Positions 43,438 through 52,017 of a stretch of DNA of 64,000 nucleotides are shown here, in pieces. The position numbers and the translations under genes were made by a program. The notes under the pieces were generated by a model. It did no database searches. It saw only the letters and a program-made list of their open reading frames with translations, and was not told where the DNA came from. Numbering within the stretch: the stretch's first letter is position 1; every line of letters begins with the position of its first letter. Source of the stretch: DASQPR01 sp963797605 (GTDB taxonomy: Bacteria > Actinomycetota > Actinomycetes > Mycobacteriales > Micromonosporaceae); NCBI GenBank assembly GCA_963797605.1, contig CAWCPX010000016.1:124001-188000 (forward strand), in the 5' to 3' direction.

Positions 43438-46194
43438 GTGCGGAGCGTGACCGGAAGCCCGGACCCGGAGGAACTGCTACGCCGCCTGACCCGAGGCGGC
43501 GATTGCCTCACGCATACCGAGCGGGTGGCGGCCCGGGCGGGCGCGTATGCGGACTGGCCGTCGTGGGCGCCGGAAAGCCTGCGGGACGCGTTCGCCTCGC
43601 GCGGCGTCGAGCGCCCGTGGACGCATCAGGCCGCAGCCGCTGACCTCGCTCACGGAGGCAGCCACGTCGTCGTGTCGACCGGTACCGGTTCCGGCAAGTC
43701 CATGGCCTACCAGCTACCGGTGCTGACGGCTCTGTCCGCCGAGGCACGAGCGACGGCGCTCTACATCGCCCCGACGAAGGCTCTGGCCGCCGACCAGCTA
43801 CGCGCGCTCGCGGAATTGGCTCCGGCCGACGTACGCCCGGCGCTCTTCGACGGCGACACTCCCCGGGAGGAGCGGGAGTGGGTCCGAGCAAACGCCCGCC
43901 TCATCCTGACCAACCCGGACATGCTGCATCGCGGTGTGCTCCCCCGTCACGCGGCATGGCAGGCCTTCCTGCGCCGGCTGCGGTACGTCGTCATCGACGA
44001 GTGCCACGTCTACCGTGGCGTCTTCGGTTCGCACGTCGCCCAGGTGATCCGCCGGCTGCGACGGATCTGCGCCCGTTACGGGTCGACGCCGGTGTTCGTG
44101 CTCGCGTCCGCGACCGTCGGTGACCCGGCCACGACCGCCGGTCGTCTGATCGGTCTCCCGGTCACCGCCGTCACCGAGGACGGCTCGCCCCGCGGCGGGA
44201 TCACCTTCGGGCTGTGGGAGCCGCCCCTGATGACGTTCTCCGACGACGAGGCACCGGACGGCGTCGTGAAAGTGCGGGTCTCGGCCCTGCGCCAGACGGC
44301 TGACCTGCTGGCGGACTCGATCGCGCACGGCGCCCGCACGCTCGCGTTCATCCGGTCGCGGCGCGGCGCAGAACTCGTGGCGACGATGGCCAAGCGCTGG
44401 CTCGGCGAGTCGGTGCCGGAACTCGTCGATCGCGTCGCCGCCTACCGGGCCGGTTATCTGCGGGAGGAGCGTCGCGAAATCGAGCGGGCCCTGCTCTCCG
44501 GTGCGCTGCTCGGCCTGTCGTCGACCAACGCGCTGGAACTCGGCGTGGACCTCGTCGGGCTGGACGCGGTGCTGCTCGCCGGTTACCCGGGCACGCTCGC
44601 CTCGATGTGGCAACAGGCGGGTCGAGCCGGTCGGGCCGGGCGCGATGCCCTCTGCATCTTCATCGCCCGCGACGACCCGCTGGACACCTACCTCGTCCAC
44701 CATCCCGAAGCGCTTTTCGGCCGGCCGATCGAGGCGACCGTGCTCGACCCGTCGAACCCGTACGTGCTCGCCCCCCACCTGTGCTGCGCGGCCAGCGAGT
44801 TGCCCCTGACCGAGGCCGACCTGAGTCTTTTCGGCCCGACGGCCGCGTCGACGATCGAGGGCCTGACGTCGGTCGGAGCGCTGCGCCGGCGTCCGACCGG
44901 ATGGTACTGGGCCCGCGACGGCCGGCCGGACGTCGACCTGCGCGGCACCGGTGGCGCCCCGATCTCGATCGTCGAAGCATCGACCGGACGTCTCCTCGGC
45001 ACCGTCGACGCCGGGGCCGCCCACGGACAGGTACACGACGGGGCGGTGCACCTGCACCAGGGCAACTCCTACGTCGTCGACCACCTCGACCTCGAAGACC
45101 GGGTCGCGCTCGTGCACGCCGAGGAACCCGACTGGTCGACCCACGCCCGTGACATCACCTCGCTGACCGTGGAGTCGGTCACGCACGTCGTCGACGCGGG
45201 CCCGATCGGGCTCTATCTCGGCACCGTCGACGTGACCAACCAGGTCGTCAGCTACCAGCGGCGGCGCATCTCGACCGGTGAGGTGATCGATACCCGACCC
45301 CTCGACTTGCCGCCCCGGCAACTGCTCACGACCGCCGTCTGGTGGACGATCTCGCCGAACGCGTTGACCGACGCCGGCATCGCCCCGGCCGACGTGCCGG
45401 GAGCCCTGCACGCGGCCGAGCACGCGGCGATCGGGCTGCTGCCGCTCGTGGCGACCTGCGACCGCTGGGACATCGGCGGTCTGTCGACGGCGCTGCACCC
45501 GGACACGGAGGCACCGACCGTCTTCGTCTACGACGGCCATCCCGGCGGAGCCGGGTTCTCCGAGCGGGCGTTTCATGTGGCGTCCGAGTGGTTGACCGCG
45601 ACCCGGGACGCCGTGGCGTCGTGCGGCTGCGATCGCGGTTGCCCGTCATGCGTGCAGTCGCCGAAATGCGGCAACGGGAACGAGCCCCTCGCGAAGGCCG
45701 AAGCCGTCCTGGTCCTGGACGCGGTGCTGGCGGCGTTGGCGCTCGCCGCCAGCGGCGCCGTTGGCCGCTGTCACCGTCTGACCGCCCGCCAGGATCGTCT
45801 GCATCGGGCCGGCGCGGGCCACGGCGACCGCTGGGCCGATCCCTGCCATCGCGCCCGCGACCGGCGCGCTCGCGGTGACGACGATGTCGAGACCGTCGAC
45901 CCGGCAGGCCGTCATCTCGGCACCGTTGTCGCTCACGACCGTGGCCGCGGTCGCGCACGCACCGGCCGGATCGATCATCACGTCGACAGCGCCCGCGAGC
46001 GCGCCGAGGTCGGCCGCCGCCTGGGCCCGATGCCTGGCGATCGTGGCCGAACCGGCCAGGACCACCGTGGTCGCGAACGACACGAACACGAGACCGGCTG
46101 CGAGCACCCAGATCGACGCCGACCCACGGTCACGATGCGACGACGTAGTCGCTCGGTCGCGGCCTGGCGAAACCGCGGGACGGCGACCGCGTGA
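43438..46194 (+). CDS. DEAD/DEAH helicase, MrfA-like, with antisense C-terminal extension
   Basis: A superfamily 2 helicase with STGTGSGKSMAYQLP, DECH in VVIDECHVYRG, SATVGDP and QQAGRAGRAGR. A C-terminal zinc module CGCDRGCPSCVQSPKCGNGN resembles MrfA, a DNA-repair helicase. Conserved sequence ends near 45,760 (about residue 775). The remaining 140 arginine-rich residues run antisense to the TadE-like gene and look spurious. A TGA at 45779-45781 lies one frame away, suggesting an indel or lost stop. GTG at 43438 or 43447 may be the start. The domain call is firm; the true end is doubtful. Confidence 0.88.
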   Translation: MRSVTGSPDPEELLRRLTRGGDCLTHTERVAARAGAYADWPSWAPESLRDAFASRGVERPWTHQAAAADLAHGGSHVVVSTGTGSGKSMAYQLPVLTALSAEARATALYIAPTKALAADQLRALAELAPADVRPALFDGDTPREEREWVRANARLILTNPDMLHRGVLPRHAAWQAFLRRLRYVVIDECHVYRGVFGSHVAQVIRRLRRICARYGSTPVFVLASATVGDPATTAGRLIGLPVTAVTEDGSPRGGITFGLWEPPLMTFSDDEAPDGVVKVRVSALRQTADLLADSIAHGARTLAFIRSRRGAELVATMAKRWLGESVPELVDRVAAYRAGYLREERREIERALLSGALLGLSSTNALELGVDLVGLDAVLLAGYPGTLASMWQQAGRAGRAGRDALCIFIARDDPLDTYLVHHPEALFGRPIEATVLDPSNPYVLAPHLCCAASELPLTEADLSLFGPTAASTIEGLTSVGALRRRPTGWYWARDGRPDVDLRGTGGAPISIVEASTGRLLGTVDAGAAHGQVHDGAVHLHQGNSYVVDHLDLEDRVALVHAEEPDWSTHARDITSLTVESVTHVVDAGPIGLYLGTVDVTNQVVSYQRRRISTGEVIDTRPLDLPPRQLLTTAVWWTISPNALTDAGIAPADVPGALHAAEHAAIGLLPLVATCDRWDIGGLSTALHPDTEAPTVFVYDGHPGGAGFSERAFHVASEWLTATRDAVASCGCDRGCPSCVQSPKCGNGNEPLAKAEAVLVLDAVLAALALAASGAVGRCHRLTARQDRLHRAGAGHGDRWADPCHRARDRRARGDDDVETVDPAGRHLGTVVAHDRGRGRARTGRIDHHVDSARERAEVGRRLGPMPGDRGRTGQDHRGRERHEHETGCEHPDRRRPTVTMRRRSRSVAAWRNRGTATA

Positions 46195-46362
46195 CGTAGA
46201 TGGGTCGCTGCCCATCGATCGCGGCGCGACATCGCGGTCTCTCGATCCCGGCCCCTGAGCGTCGCCGTCTGATCGCGACCCTCGATCGCGGTCTCGCGAT
46301 CCCGACCCTTGAGCGTCGCCGTTCGGTCGCGGCGCTCGATCGCGGCCCTGAGCCGGCGGCAT
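45646..46362 (-). CDS. Helicase/secretion-neighbourhood TadE-like protein, extended C-terminus
   Basis: A 238-residue protein of the TadE-like family typically encoded between this helicase and the tad genes. After a low-complexity serine/arginine/aspartate-rich N-terminus (about 1-75), it has the signature GSASIWVLAAGLVFVSFATT and ADLGALAGAVDVMI, then a small beta domain ending near AVARAGP. About 50 further residues overlap the helicase gene antisense and are probably not native. ATG at 46362 overlaps the preceding TadE stop (ATGA). The DRDRGSRSDGDAQGPGSRD repeat in the N-terminus looks recently expanded. Confidence 0.8.
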   Translation of the reverse strand: MPPAQGRDRAPRPNGDAQGSGSRDRDRGSRSDGDAQGPGSRDRDVAPRSMGSDPSTSRGRRPAVSPGRDRATTSSHRDRGSASIWVLAAGLVFVSFATTVVLAGSATIARHRAQAAADLGALAGAVDVMIDPAGACATAATVVSDNGAEMTACRVDGLDIVVTASAPVAGAMAGIGPAVAVARAGPMQTILAGGQTVTAANGAAGGERQRRQHRVQDQDGFGLREGLVPVAAFRRLHA

Positions 46363-46733
46363 CACGACGCGGCGCCAGGTTCGATCATCGCCACGGCCGT
46401 TGACGTGATGCCTACCCCGGGCAGATGCGGCCCGAGTGGCCGTGACGTCATTGTCACGGTCACCCGGACCACACCGCCCGACGTCGTGACGGTGACGGCC
46501 GCGCCCGCTGGGGCACGAACGCGACCGGCCGTCACTCCGTCTGCGCCGCGAGCCTGTGCCAACGCCACGTCGCGGGCGACGTCGACACATCGCAGCTTGT
46601 CCAGCGTCGCGTCGATGGCGCCGAGCCCGAACCCGAGCAGGAGCACCAGCGCGGGTAGGGCTACGGCGAACTCCGCGGTGACCGCCCCTCCGTCGGCCAC
46701 CGAGTCAGCCCTGCGCCACCGACGCGCGATCAC
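46362..46733 (-). CDS. TadE family pilus assembly protein
   Basis: A 123-residue pseudopilin-like protein with the TadE signature GGAVTAEFAVALPALVLLL near the N-terminus, followed by a beta-rich exported part. GTG at 46733 is chosen because it overlaps the stop of the upstream DUF4244 gene (GTGA, 46730-46733) and matches family length; the longer frame starting at 46886 lacks homology. The gene overlaps the next by an ATGA junction. Confidence 0.85.
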   Translation of the reverse strand: MIARRWRRADSVADGGAVTAEFAVALPALVLLLGFGLGAIDATLDKLRCVDVARDVALAQARGADGVTAGRVRAPAGAAVTVTTSGGVVRVTVTMTSRPLGPHLPGVGITSTAVAMIEPGAAS

Positions 46734-46924
46734 TTCAGCGCCCTCATCACGATCGAGGACAGTGCCGATTGCACACCACCGGACGTCAGCACCTTCAGCA
46801 ACACTCCCGCGAACGCGACCGCCGCGAGCGTGCCGACGGCGTACTCCGCCGTGGTCATACCGGCGTCCCAGCCCGCCAGCGCCCACCGGCGCGCCGGAAC
46901 CAGTCGTCGCAACAGACTCGTCAT
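46730..46924 (-). CDS. DUF4244 / Flp-pilin-like small protein
   Basis: A 64-residue protein with a positively charged start (MTSLLRRLVPARRW) and one helix preceded by DAGMTTAEYAVGTLAAVAFA, the prepilin-like pattern of Flp/DUF4244 proteins. ATG at 46924 follows GAGGGGG. It is coupled to the TadE gene by a GTGA overlap. It is the probable major subunit of the pilus or pseudopilus. Confidence 0.85.
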   Translation of the reverse strand: MTSLLRRLVPARRWALAGWDAGMTTAEYAVGTLAAVAFAGVLLKVLTSGGVQSALSSIVMRALK

Positions 46925-47006
46925 CCGTTCCCCCTCATCCTCTTGCCCTTTCCTCGACCCGCCGCCCACCGTCGGGTGCTTCCGGCCTGATTCATCGCAG
47001 GCTGAC

Positions 47007-47822
47007 TCATCGCAAGACGCCACCGAGCACGGCGACGATCACCGGCGCGATGCCGGCGAAGACAAAAGCGGGCAGGAAGCAGAGCCCGAGTGGGAGCACC
47101 ATCAGCACGCCGAGGCGCTGCGCCGACGACTCGACGCGTGCGGCCGCCGCGACCCGCAGACCATCGGCCAGCCGCTCCAGCGCCCCGGCGACCGCCGCTC
47201 CGCTGTCGGCGCTGCCCACGACCGCGTCCGCCAGGCGGACCGCCTCCGGCACGACGCGCATCGTCGACCAGGCGTCGGCCGGATCGAGGCCCAACTTCAA
47301 GCCGTCGGCGACCCCGACCAGTTGCCGGCCGATCGGGCCGGTCAGCGCGGTGCCGACGACGCGGGCGGCCCGCTCCGTCGGCGCTCCCGACCGCAGGGCG
47401 CCGGCCAGCAGATCGGCCGCGAAGGGGAGATCCGCGAGCGCCTGGTCGCGGCGTGCTCGTGCGGAGGCGGGCTCGAGCCGGCGAAGCACCCGCGCGATCA
47501 CGACCGCTGCGATCAAGCCGGCGACGACACCGGGCCGGCCGCCGATGAATACCCACGCCACGACGCCCCCGGCGACTCCGCCGGCCCACGCCCGCTTCAC
47601 GACGCGGCCCGAGTCGCCGTTGACCAGGCGGCCAGACCAGGTCAGCCCGGCCAGCTGGAACGCCATCGCCAGGCTCACACAGAGGACGCCGACCCGCGTG
47701 CGCAGGAGCACGTGCAGCGGGTCGACGCCGATGCCGAAGCCGAGCGCGATGCCGCCGATCGGCAGTGCCGCGAGCAGCCATGCCGTCGCTTGGGCACCCC
47801 CGGCCTGCGCTGCCGCGATCAT
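47007..47822 (-). CDS. TadC-like type II secretion F-domain protein fused to the TadB C-terminus
   Basis: A 271-residue frame that combines two proteins. The first 65 residues (AWLLAALPIGGIALGFGIG, then FQLAGLTWSGRLV) look like the last helices of TadB. The rest is a complete TadC-type F-domain (LADLPFAADLLAGALRSGA, then GLCFLPAFVFAG). In relatives these are separate genes. Here the TadB part is cut from its N-terminus by frameshifts upstream, and the reading continues into TadC without a stop. TadC would form the inner-membrane platform of the Tad system. Its product may be abnormal. Confidence 0.7.
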   Translation of the reverse strand: MIAAAQAGGAQATAWLLAALPIGGIALGFGIGVDPLHVLLRTRVGVLCVSLAMAFQLAGLTWSGRLVNGDSGRVVKRAWAGGVAGGVVAWVFIGGRPGVVAGLIAAVVIARVLRRLEPASARARRDQALADLPFAADLLAGALRSGAPTERAARVVGTALTGPIGRQLVGVADGLKLGLDPADAWSTMRVVPEAVRLADAVVGSADSGAAVAGALERLADGLRVAAAARVESSAQRLGVLMVLPLGLCFLPAFVFAGIAPVIVAVLGGVLR

Positions 47823-48385
47823 GCGCAGCCGGCCGTCGCTCGCGCGTCGGCCTCCAGCCGGTCGAGCAGGTCGGCGAGGCGGGCGCCGGTGACCTCGGCG
47901 ACGCGGCAGGCGGCAGTGACGCGGTCAGCCAGTCGCCGGCCGACCGCGCCGGAGACCCGCATGCCCGGCAGCACCGCCGCGGTCGCCGCGACCGACGTCC
48001 CCGCCCGACCTCAGATGCGCGGTCAGCACGGCGAACGCGTCCATCGGCGGCGTCGACGCCCGCCACTCTCGCGACCTCTCGCCGACGTCCGGCGACCAGG
48101 AGTGTCGCGACGGCGGCGTAGACCGCTGCGACGCACGCGGCCACCGGCCGCCCATGGCCACGTCGCCCCGGCCGCGACGACGCCCGCCAGCCCGGCGGCG
48201 GCGCGCGGATGCCGGTCGACGTGCCGCCACACGCGGTCGGACCGCCTCGGGCTACGTGTCCTCTCGCCCGTCAGGCGGCGCAGCCGTAGCGTCGCCGCGA
48301 CCGGAGCGCAGACGATCGCATCATCGACCGCCAGGAGCGCGGCCGGCGGCCGGACGCCGCGCTGAGTCATCAGGTCGGCCAGCAC
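47820..48385 (-). pseudogene. TadB remnant with at least four frameshifts
   Basis: Pieces of a TadB-like F-domain protein can be read in turn in different frames. The first (48385 to about 48145) has AALLAVDDAIVCAPVAATLRL. The second (to about 48070) has VAACVAAVYAAVATLLVAG. The third (to about 48005) has MDAFAVLTAHLRSG. The fourth, back in the first frame, has TSVAATAAVLPGMRVSG and RLADLLDRLEADARA and stops at 47821, in an ATGA overlap with the next gene. Each shift moves the same way until the last. Real decay or uncorrected indels would look identical here. Confidence 0.65.
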
Positions 48386-49574
48386 GATGCGCGCCGGGAC
48401 GGGCCCCGCCCAGCCGATGCCACGCCGTGACAGCGGACACCGCCTGGTCCGGACCGCTCGGACGCAGCACCACGATCTCGTCGAGTACGCGTCCCGAAGC
48501 GAGCCGCCGCATGTGTACGACGACTTGCAAGGCGGCCGCGATCTGGGCGTGTACGGCCGCCCGAGGCACCCCGCTCAACAGCCCAAGCGCCTCCAGCCGC
48601 GCCGGCGTGTCGGCAGCCGTGTTGGCGTGCAGCGTGCCCGCGCCGCCCTCGTGGCCCGTGTTCAGCGCCCCGAGCAGATCGATCACTTCGACGCCACGGC
48701 ACTCGCCGACGACGAGCCGGTCGGGCCGCATCCGGAGTGCCTGCCGCAGCAGGTCTCGCAACGTCACGATGCCCGCGCCCTCGACGTTGGCCGTACGCGT
48801 CGACAGACGGATCGCGTGCGGATGATCGGGCCGCAGCTCGGGGGAGTCTTCGACGACCACGATGCGCTCGCTATGCGGCACCAGGCCGAGCATCGTCCCC
48901 AGGACGGTTGTCTTGCCCGCGCCCGTGCCACCGCTGACGAGGTAGGACAGGCGGGCGGCGACGATCGCGGCGAGGAGATCGGCGCCCGAATCGCTCGTCG
49001 TGCCGCACGCGACGAGATCGGCCAACGTGAAGGCTCGATGCCGAAAGGTCCGCAAAGAAAGGTACGGCCCGTCGGTGGCCACCGGCGGCAACACCGCGTG
49101 GAGCCGGGTGCCGTCGGCCAACCGGGCATCGACGAAAGGACACGCTTCGTCGAGACGGCGACCGCATGCGCTCGCGAGACGCTGCGCCAGCCGACGGACT
49201 TCGGCCGGCGAGCCGACGGTCACGTCGACCCGGACGAGACCGCGGCCGCGATCGACCCAGACTTCGCCCCGATTCACCAGGACGTCGGTGACGCTCGGGT
49301 CGAGTAGCAGCGGCGTCAGCGCACCGGCCCCCGGCATCTCGTCGAGCCCTCGCGCGCCGATGCCGGTGGGGACCGCCGCCAGCATCGGACGGCGACCGGA
49401 CGCGACCGGTGCCGCGAATCGACGCTGAGAGGGCGCCGATTCAGCGGCGATCGGAGGCGCTGCCGGCGACGCGTGCCGGGCCGGTGACGCAGTGCCGAGC
49501 GCCGCGACGAAGCCGGGCACGAGCGGCGCGAACGCCGGTTCGTCACCGACCGTGCCGGACGGGTCGGCGGTCAT
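48321..49574 (-). CDS. tadA: TadA/CpaF-type secretion ATPase
   Basis: A 417-residue hexameric ATPase of the type II/IV secretion family. Walker A is GGTGAGKTTVLG; the Asp box and Walker B region appear in IVVVEDSPELRPDHP and RLVVGECRGVEVIDLLGA. It would power assembly of the Tad pilus. ATG at 49574 overlaps the Ssd stop (ATGA). The N-terminal 90 residues are alanine/proline-rich. The last 30 residues overlap the TadB remnant in another frame and may be altered. Confidence 0.9.
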   Translation of the reverse strand: MTADPSGTVGDEPAFAPLVPGFVAALGTASPARHASPAAPPIAAESAPSQRRFAAPVASGRRPMLAAVPTGIGARGLDEMPGAGALTPLLLDPSVTDVLVNRGEVWVDRGRGLVRVDVTVGSPAEVRRLAQRLASACGRRLDEACPFVDARLADGTRLHAVLPPVATDGPYLSLRTFRHRAFTLADLVACGTTSDSGADLLAAIVAARLSYLVSGGTGAGKTTVLGTMLGLVPHSERIVVVEDSPELRPDHPHAIRLSTRTANVEGAGIVTLRDLLRQALRMRPDRLVVGECRGVEVIDLLGALNTGHEGGAGTLHANTAADTPARLEALGLLSGVPRAAVHAQIAAALQVVVHMRRLASGRVLDEIVVLRPSGPDQAVSAVTAWHRLGGARPGAHRAGRPDDSARRPAAGRAPGGR

Positions 49575-50680
49575 GCCGCCACCTGCTCGGCTCGGCGGCC
49601 GAACTCGGCCAGCAGTTTGTCGCACAGCGCCGCCAACGATCCTCGGCCGCTGCTCGCGGGTGGCTCACCGCGCTCGAGAGCCGCGCTCACCGCGGACTCC
49701 CGCCGAAACGTGCCGGCGAGCGGCAGCCGGACGGCCTTGACGACCTCGGCCACGCGCAACCCGGCCGGACCGGGATGGCGGACCACGACGGACAGGCCGG
49801 GGCTGTGCGGAAGCGCGGTCGCTGCCACCCGGGCGGCCGCGGCGCAGGCCCGCAGTTCGGCAGGCACGACGAGATAGGACCGGTCGGCCGCCCGGAGCGC
49901 CACGATCGCCGGCTCATCGAGGCGCCGTGGCAGGTCGATGACCACGAGGTCGCGACCTCGGCGCCCGGCGTCGATGGCGGCGCCCATCGCCTCGACGGAC
50001 GCGACCTGAGGCTCGCCCCGATCCCACGAGAGCACGACGAGATCACCGTGCCCGGGCAGTGCGTCGACCAGCGTGGACGGATGCACGCGCCCGCCCGCCC
50101 CCGATAGTGCCGGCCAACGCAGCCCCTGCCGATGCTCCCAGCCGAGCACCAGGTCGACGCCGCCACCGAGCGGATCGGCGTCGACGAGAAGGGACGCCAG
50201 CCCGCGCCGTGCGCCCGTGACCGCGAGACCTCCGGCGAGCACGGACGCGCCGGCGCCACCCCGCCCCCCGAGCACCGCGACGACGTGACCGACGGCCTCT
50301 TCGTCGACGTGCGCGAGCTGCTCCATCACCCATGGCTCAGCCGCCGGCAGCATCGCCACATGGGCCGCTCCGAGCCGTTCGGCGACGCGGAGGTTGGGCG
50401 GGCCCTGCCCGGCAGGCACCTCCTCGGTCGACCACCCGACGAGGATGACGTTGGGCCGATGTCGCAGGCCGGCTCGGGCACACGACTCGGCGACGTCGAC
50501 CCCGATGAGCACGAGAGTCGCCCGATCGAACCACCCGCGTGCGGCAGCGGGATCGGGCGCCACATCGGCGATGAGGCCGACGTCGGCCGTGAGGCGCAAC
50601 AGCTCTTCCAGGAGCACTGGATCGCCCGTGACGATCAACGGATTACGACGTCGCGAGACGTCATGCGGTCGGGCCACCAT
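49571..50680 (-). CDS. ssd: Septum-site-determining / CpaE-like MinD family protein (Ssd)
   Basis: A 369-residue protein with an N-terminal receiver-like region and a degenerate MinD/ParA ATPase. The P-loop is GGRGGAGASVLAG, with no Walker lysine in the usual place. LLVDADPLGGGVDLVLG and LVVIDLPRRLDEP follow. It matches the Ssd proteins that accompany actinobacterial tad loci and inhibit septum placement. ATG at 50680 follows AGGAGG. It is the first gene of the tad operon. Confidence 0.87.
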   Translation of the reverse strand: MVARPHDVSRRRNPLIVTGDPVLLEELLRLTADVGLIADVAPDPAAARGWFDRATLVLIGVDVAESCARAGLRHRPNVILVGWSTEEVPAGQGPPNLRVAERLGAAHVAMLPAAEPWVMEQLAHVDEEAVGHVVAVLGGRGGAGASVLAGGLAVTGARRGLASLLVDADPLGGGVDLVLGWEHRQGLRWPALSGAGGRVHPSTLVDALPGHGDLVVLSWDRGEPQVASVEAMGAAIDAGRRGRDLVVIDLPRRLDEPAIVALRAADRSYLVVPAELRACAAAARVAATALPHSPGLSVVVRHPGPAGLRVAEVVKAVRLPLAGTFRRESAVSAALERGEPPASSGRGSLAALCDKLLAEFGRRAEQVAA

Positions 50681-50776
50681 CGCGAACCTCCTATCGACGC
50701 GGACTCGCATACGGTGCCCCGCAGCGATCGCGGCCCGAAACCACCGACCGCTCGATCGGTGGACAGCGAGGGTGCT

Positions 50777-50785
50777 TGTGGATAA
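50777..50785 (-). promoter_or_regulatory. Perfect DnaA-box 9-mer upstream of the tad/ssd operon
   Basis: TGTGGATAA on the plus strand (TTATCCACA toward ssd) lies 97 bp before the ssd start and 85 bp before the divergent ctaG start. It is one of three exact copies in the window, all in the same orientation relative to secretion genes. Confidence 0.45.
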
Positions 50786-50857
50786 GGGGGACCACGGTTG
50801 CGCAGGTCACGGCGTACCCGTGTGATGGTGAAACGCTGTTCTTCGAAGCCGGCGGCG

Positions 50858-50863
50858 TATCCT
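50858..50863 (+). promoter_or_regulatory. Putative leaderless -10 box (TATCCT)
   Basis: TATCCT ends six bases before the GTG at 50870, which has no ribosome site, so the ctaG-like mRNA is probably leaderless. Confidence 0.4.
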
Positions 50864-50869
50864 GTCCGC

Positions 50870-51832
50870 GTGCCAATCGCCGCACTTCCCCCATTGACCG
50901 CCGCGCACGCGGTGACTGCCTGGACCCTCGAGCCGGCGGTCGCCGTCGCCGTCGTCCTGCTGGCCGTGGCCTACGTCTACGGCATAATCCGGGTCGGGCA
51001 CTGGCCGATCGCCCGCACGGTGTTCTTCCTCGGCGGCGGGCTCGGCACATGGGTGCTCCTGACGATGTCGTTCGTCGGCGCCTACGACACCACGCTTTTC
51101 TGGATCCGCGCGGCACAGACGGTCGTGCTCCTGATGATCACGCCGTTGTTCCTGGCCTTGGGGATGCCGTTCACGCTGCTCATGCGCGCCCTCACGCCGG
51201 CTGCCGCGACGCGGGTGCGCGTGCTCGGCCACAGCCGGTTGGCGCAGCTCATCACGTTTCCCGCGGTGATCTCGATCGCGCTGCTGGCAACGCCGTTCGC
51301 GTTGTTCTTCACGCCGTGGTTCGACGCGGTTCTGCGTGGCGGCGCGGCCGGTGCGATCACGCATCTCTGGCTGGTCGGCGTCGGCTGGGCTTACTACTGG
51401 ACCAGGCTGCAAGTCGATCCGGTGCCTCGCACCTACCCGGCATTGGTCTCCATGTGGATCACGTTCGCGGAGGTCATCTTCGACGGCGGCCTCGGCCTGC
51501 TGCTGATGCTCGGCCACCACGTGATCGGGCTGGAGCATTACCAGGCCGTCCGCGACTGGGGCCCGACGCCGCTCACCGATCAGCAACTCGGCGGCGCCGC
51601 GTTCTGGATCATCGGCGACCTGTCCGGCCTGCCGTTCCTCGGTGCGCTGTTCCGCAAGATGATCAGCGATGACGAGCGCAAATCCGTGGAAGTCGACCGC
51701 GAACTCGACGCGCTCGCCGCGCAGCAACGTCTCACCGCGCAACGCACGCCGTCGAGCGGGCCCGTCGAGACATTCGACGACGGGATGGAGCGGCCGTGGT
51801 GGGAAACCGATCCGAGTCGACTTCAGCGCTGA
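50870..51832 (+). CDS. ctaG: Cytochrome c oxidase assembly protein, CtaG/caa3 type
   Basis: A 320-residue membrane protein with about eight helices of the CtaG (caa3-type) family, which helps deliver copper to cytochrome oxidase. Features include FVGAYDTTLFWIRAAQTVVLL, which holds the family's first helix pair, and the histidine-bearing GLLLMLGHHVIGLEHY. The C-terminal 45 residues are cytoplasmic and polar. GTG at 50870 is chosen by homology and by the -10 box before it; the frame upstream to 50798 is unlike the family. It interrupts the usual tad-HAD neighbourhood together with the methyltransferase that follows. Confidence 0.88.
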   Translation: MPIAALPPLTAAHAVTAWTLEPAVAVAVVLLAVAYVYGIIRVGHWPIARTVFFLGGGLGTWVLLTMSFVGAYDTTLFWIRAAQTVVLLMITPLFLALGMPFTLLMRALTPAAATRVRVLGHSRLAQLITFPAVISIALLATPFALFFTPWFDAVLRGGAAGAITHLWLVGVGWAYYWTRLQVDPVPRTYPALVSMWITFAEVIFDGGLGLLLMLGHHVIGLEHYQAVRDWGPTPLTDQQLGGAAFWIIGDLSGLPFLGALFRKMISDDERKSVEVDRELDALAAQQRLTAQRTPSSGPVETFDDGMERPWWETDPSRLQR

Positions 51833-52017
51833 TCAATGCGGAAAGTAACCACGCGAATCCAAAGTCAGATCAACGTCATAGCGCGAGACGGGTATGCAAC
51901 GCCGCTTCGGTTCGCTGATCTGCGCATCTGTCGCTAACCTCAATTGCCGGGCGCGATATCCGCTGGGAAAGACATACCGCTGCGTACACATGTGAAGGTC
52001 TATCGCAGAATGTCGCC

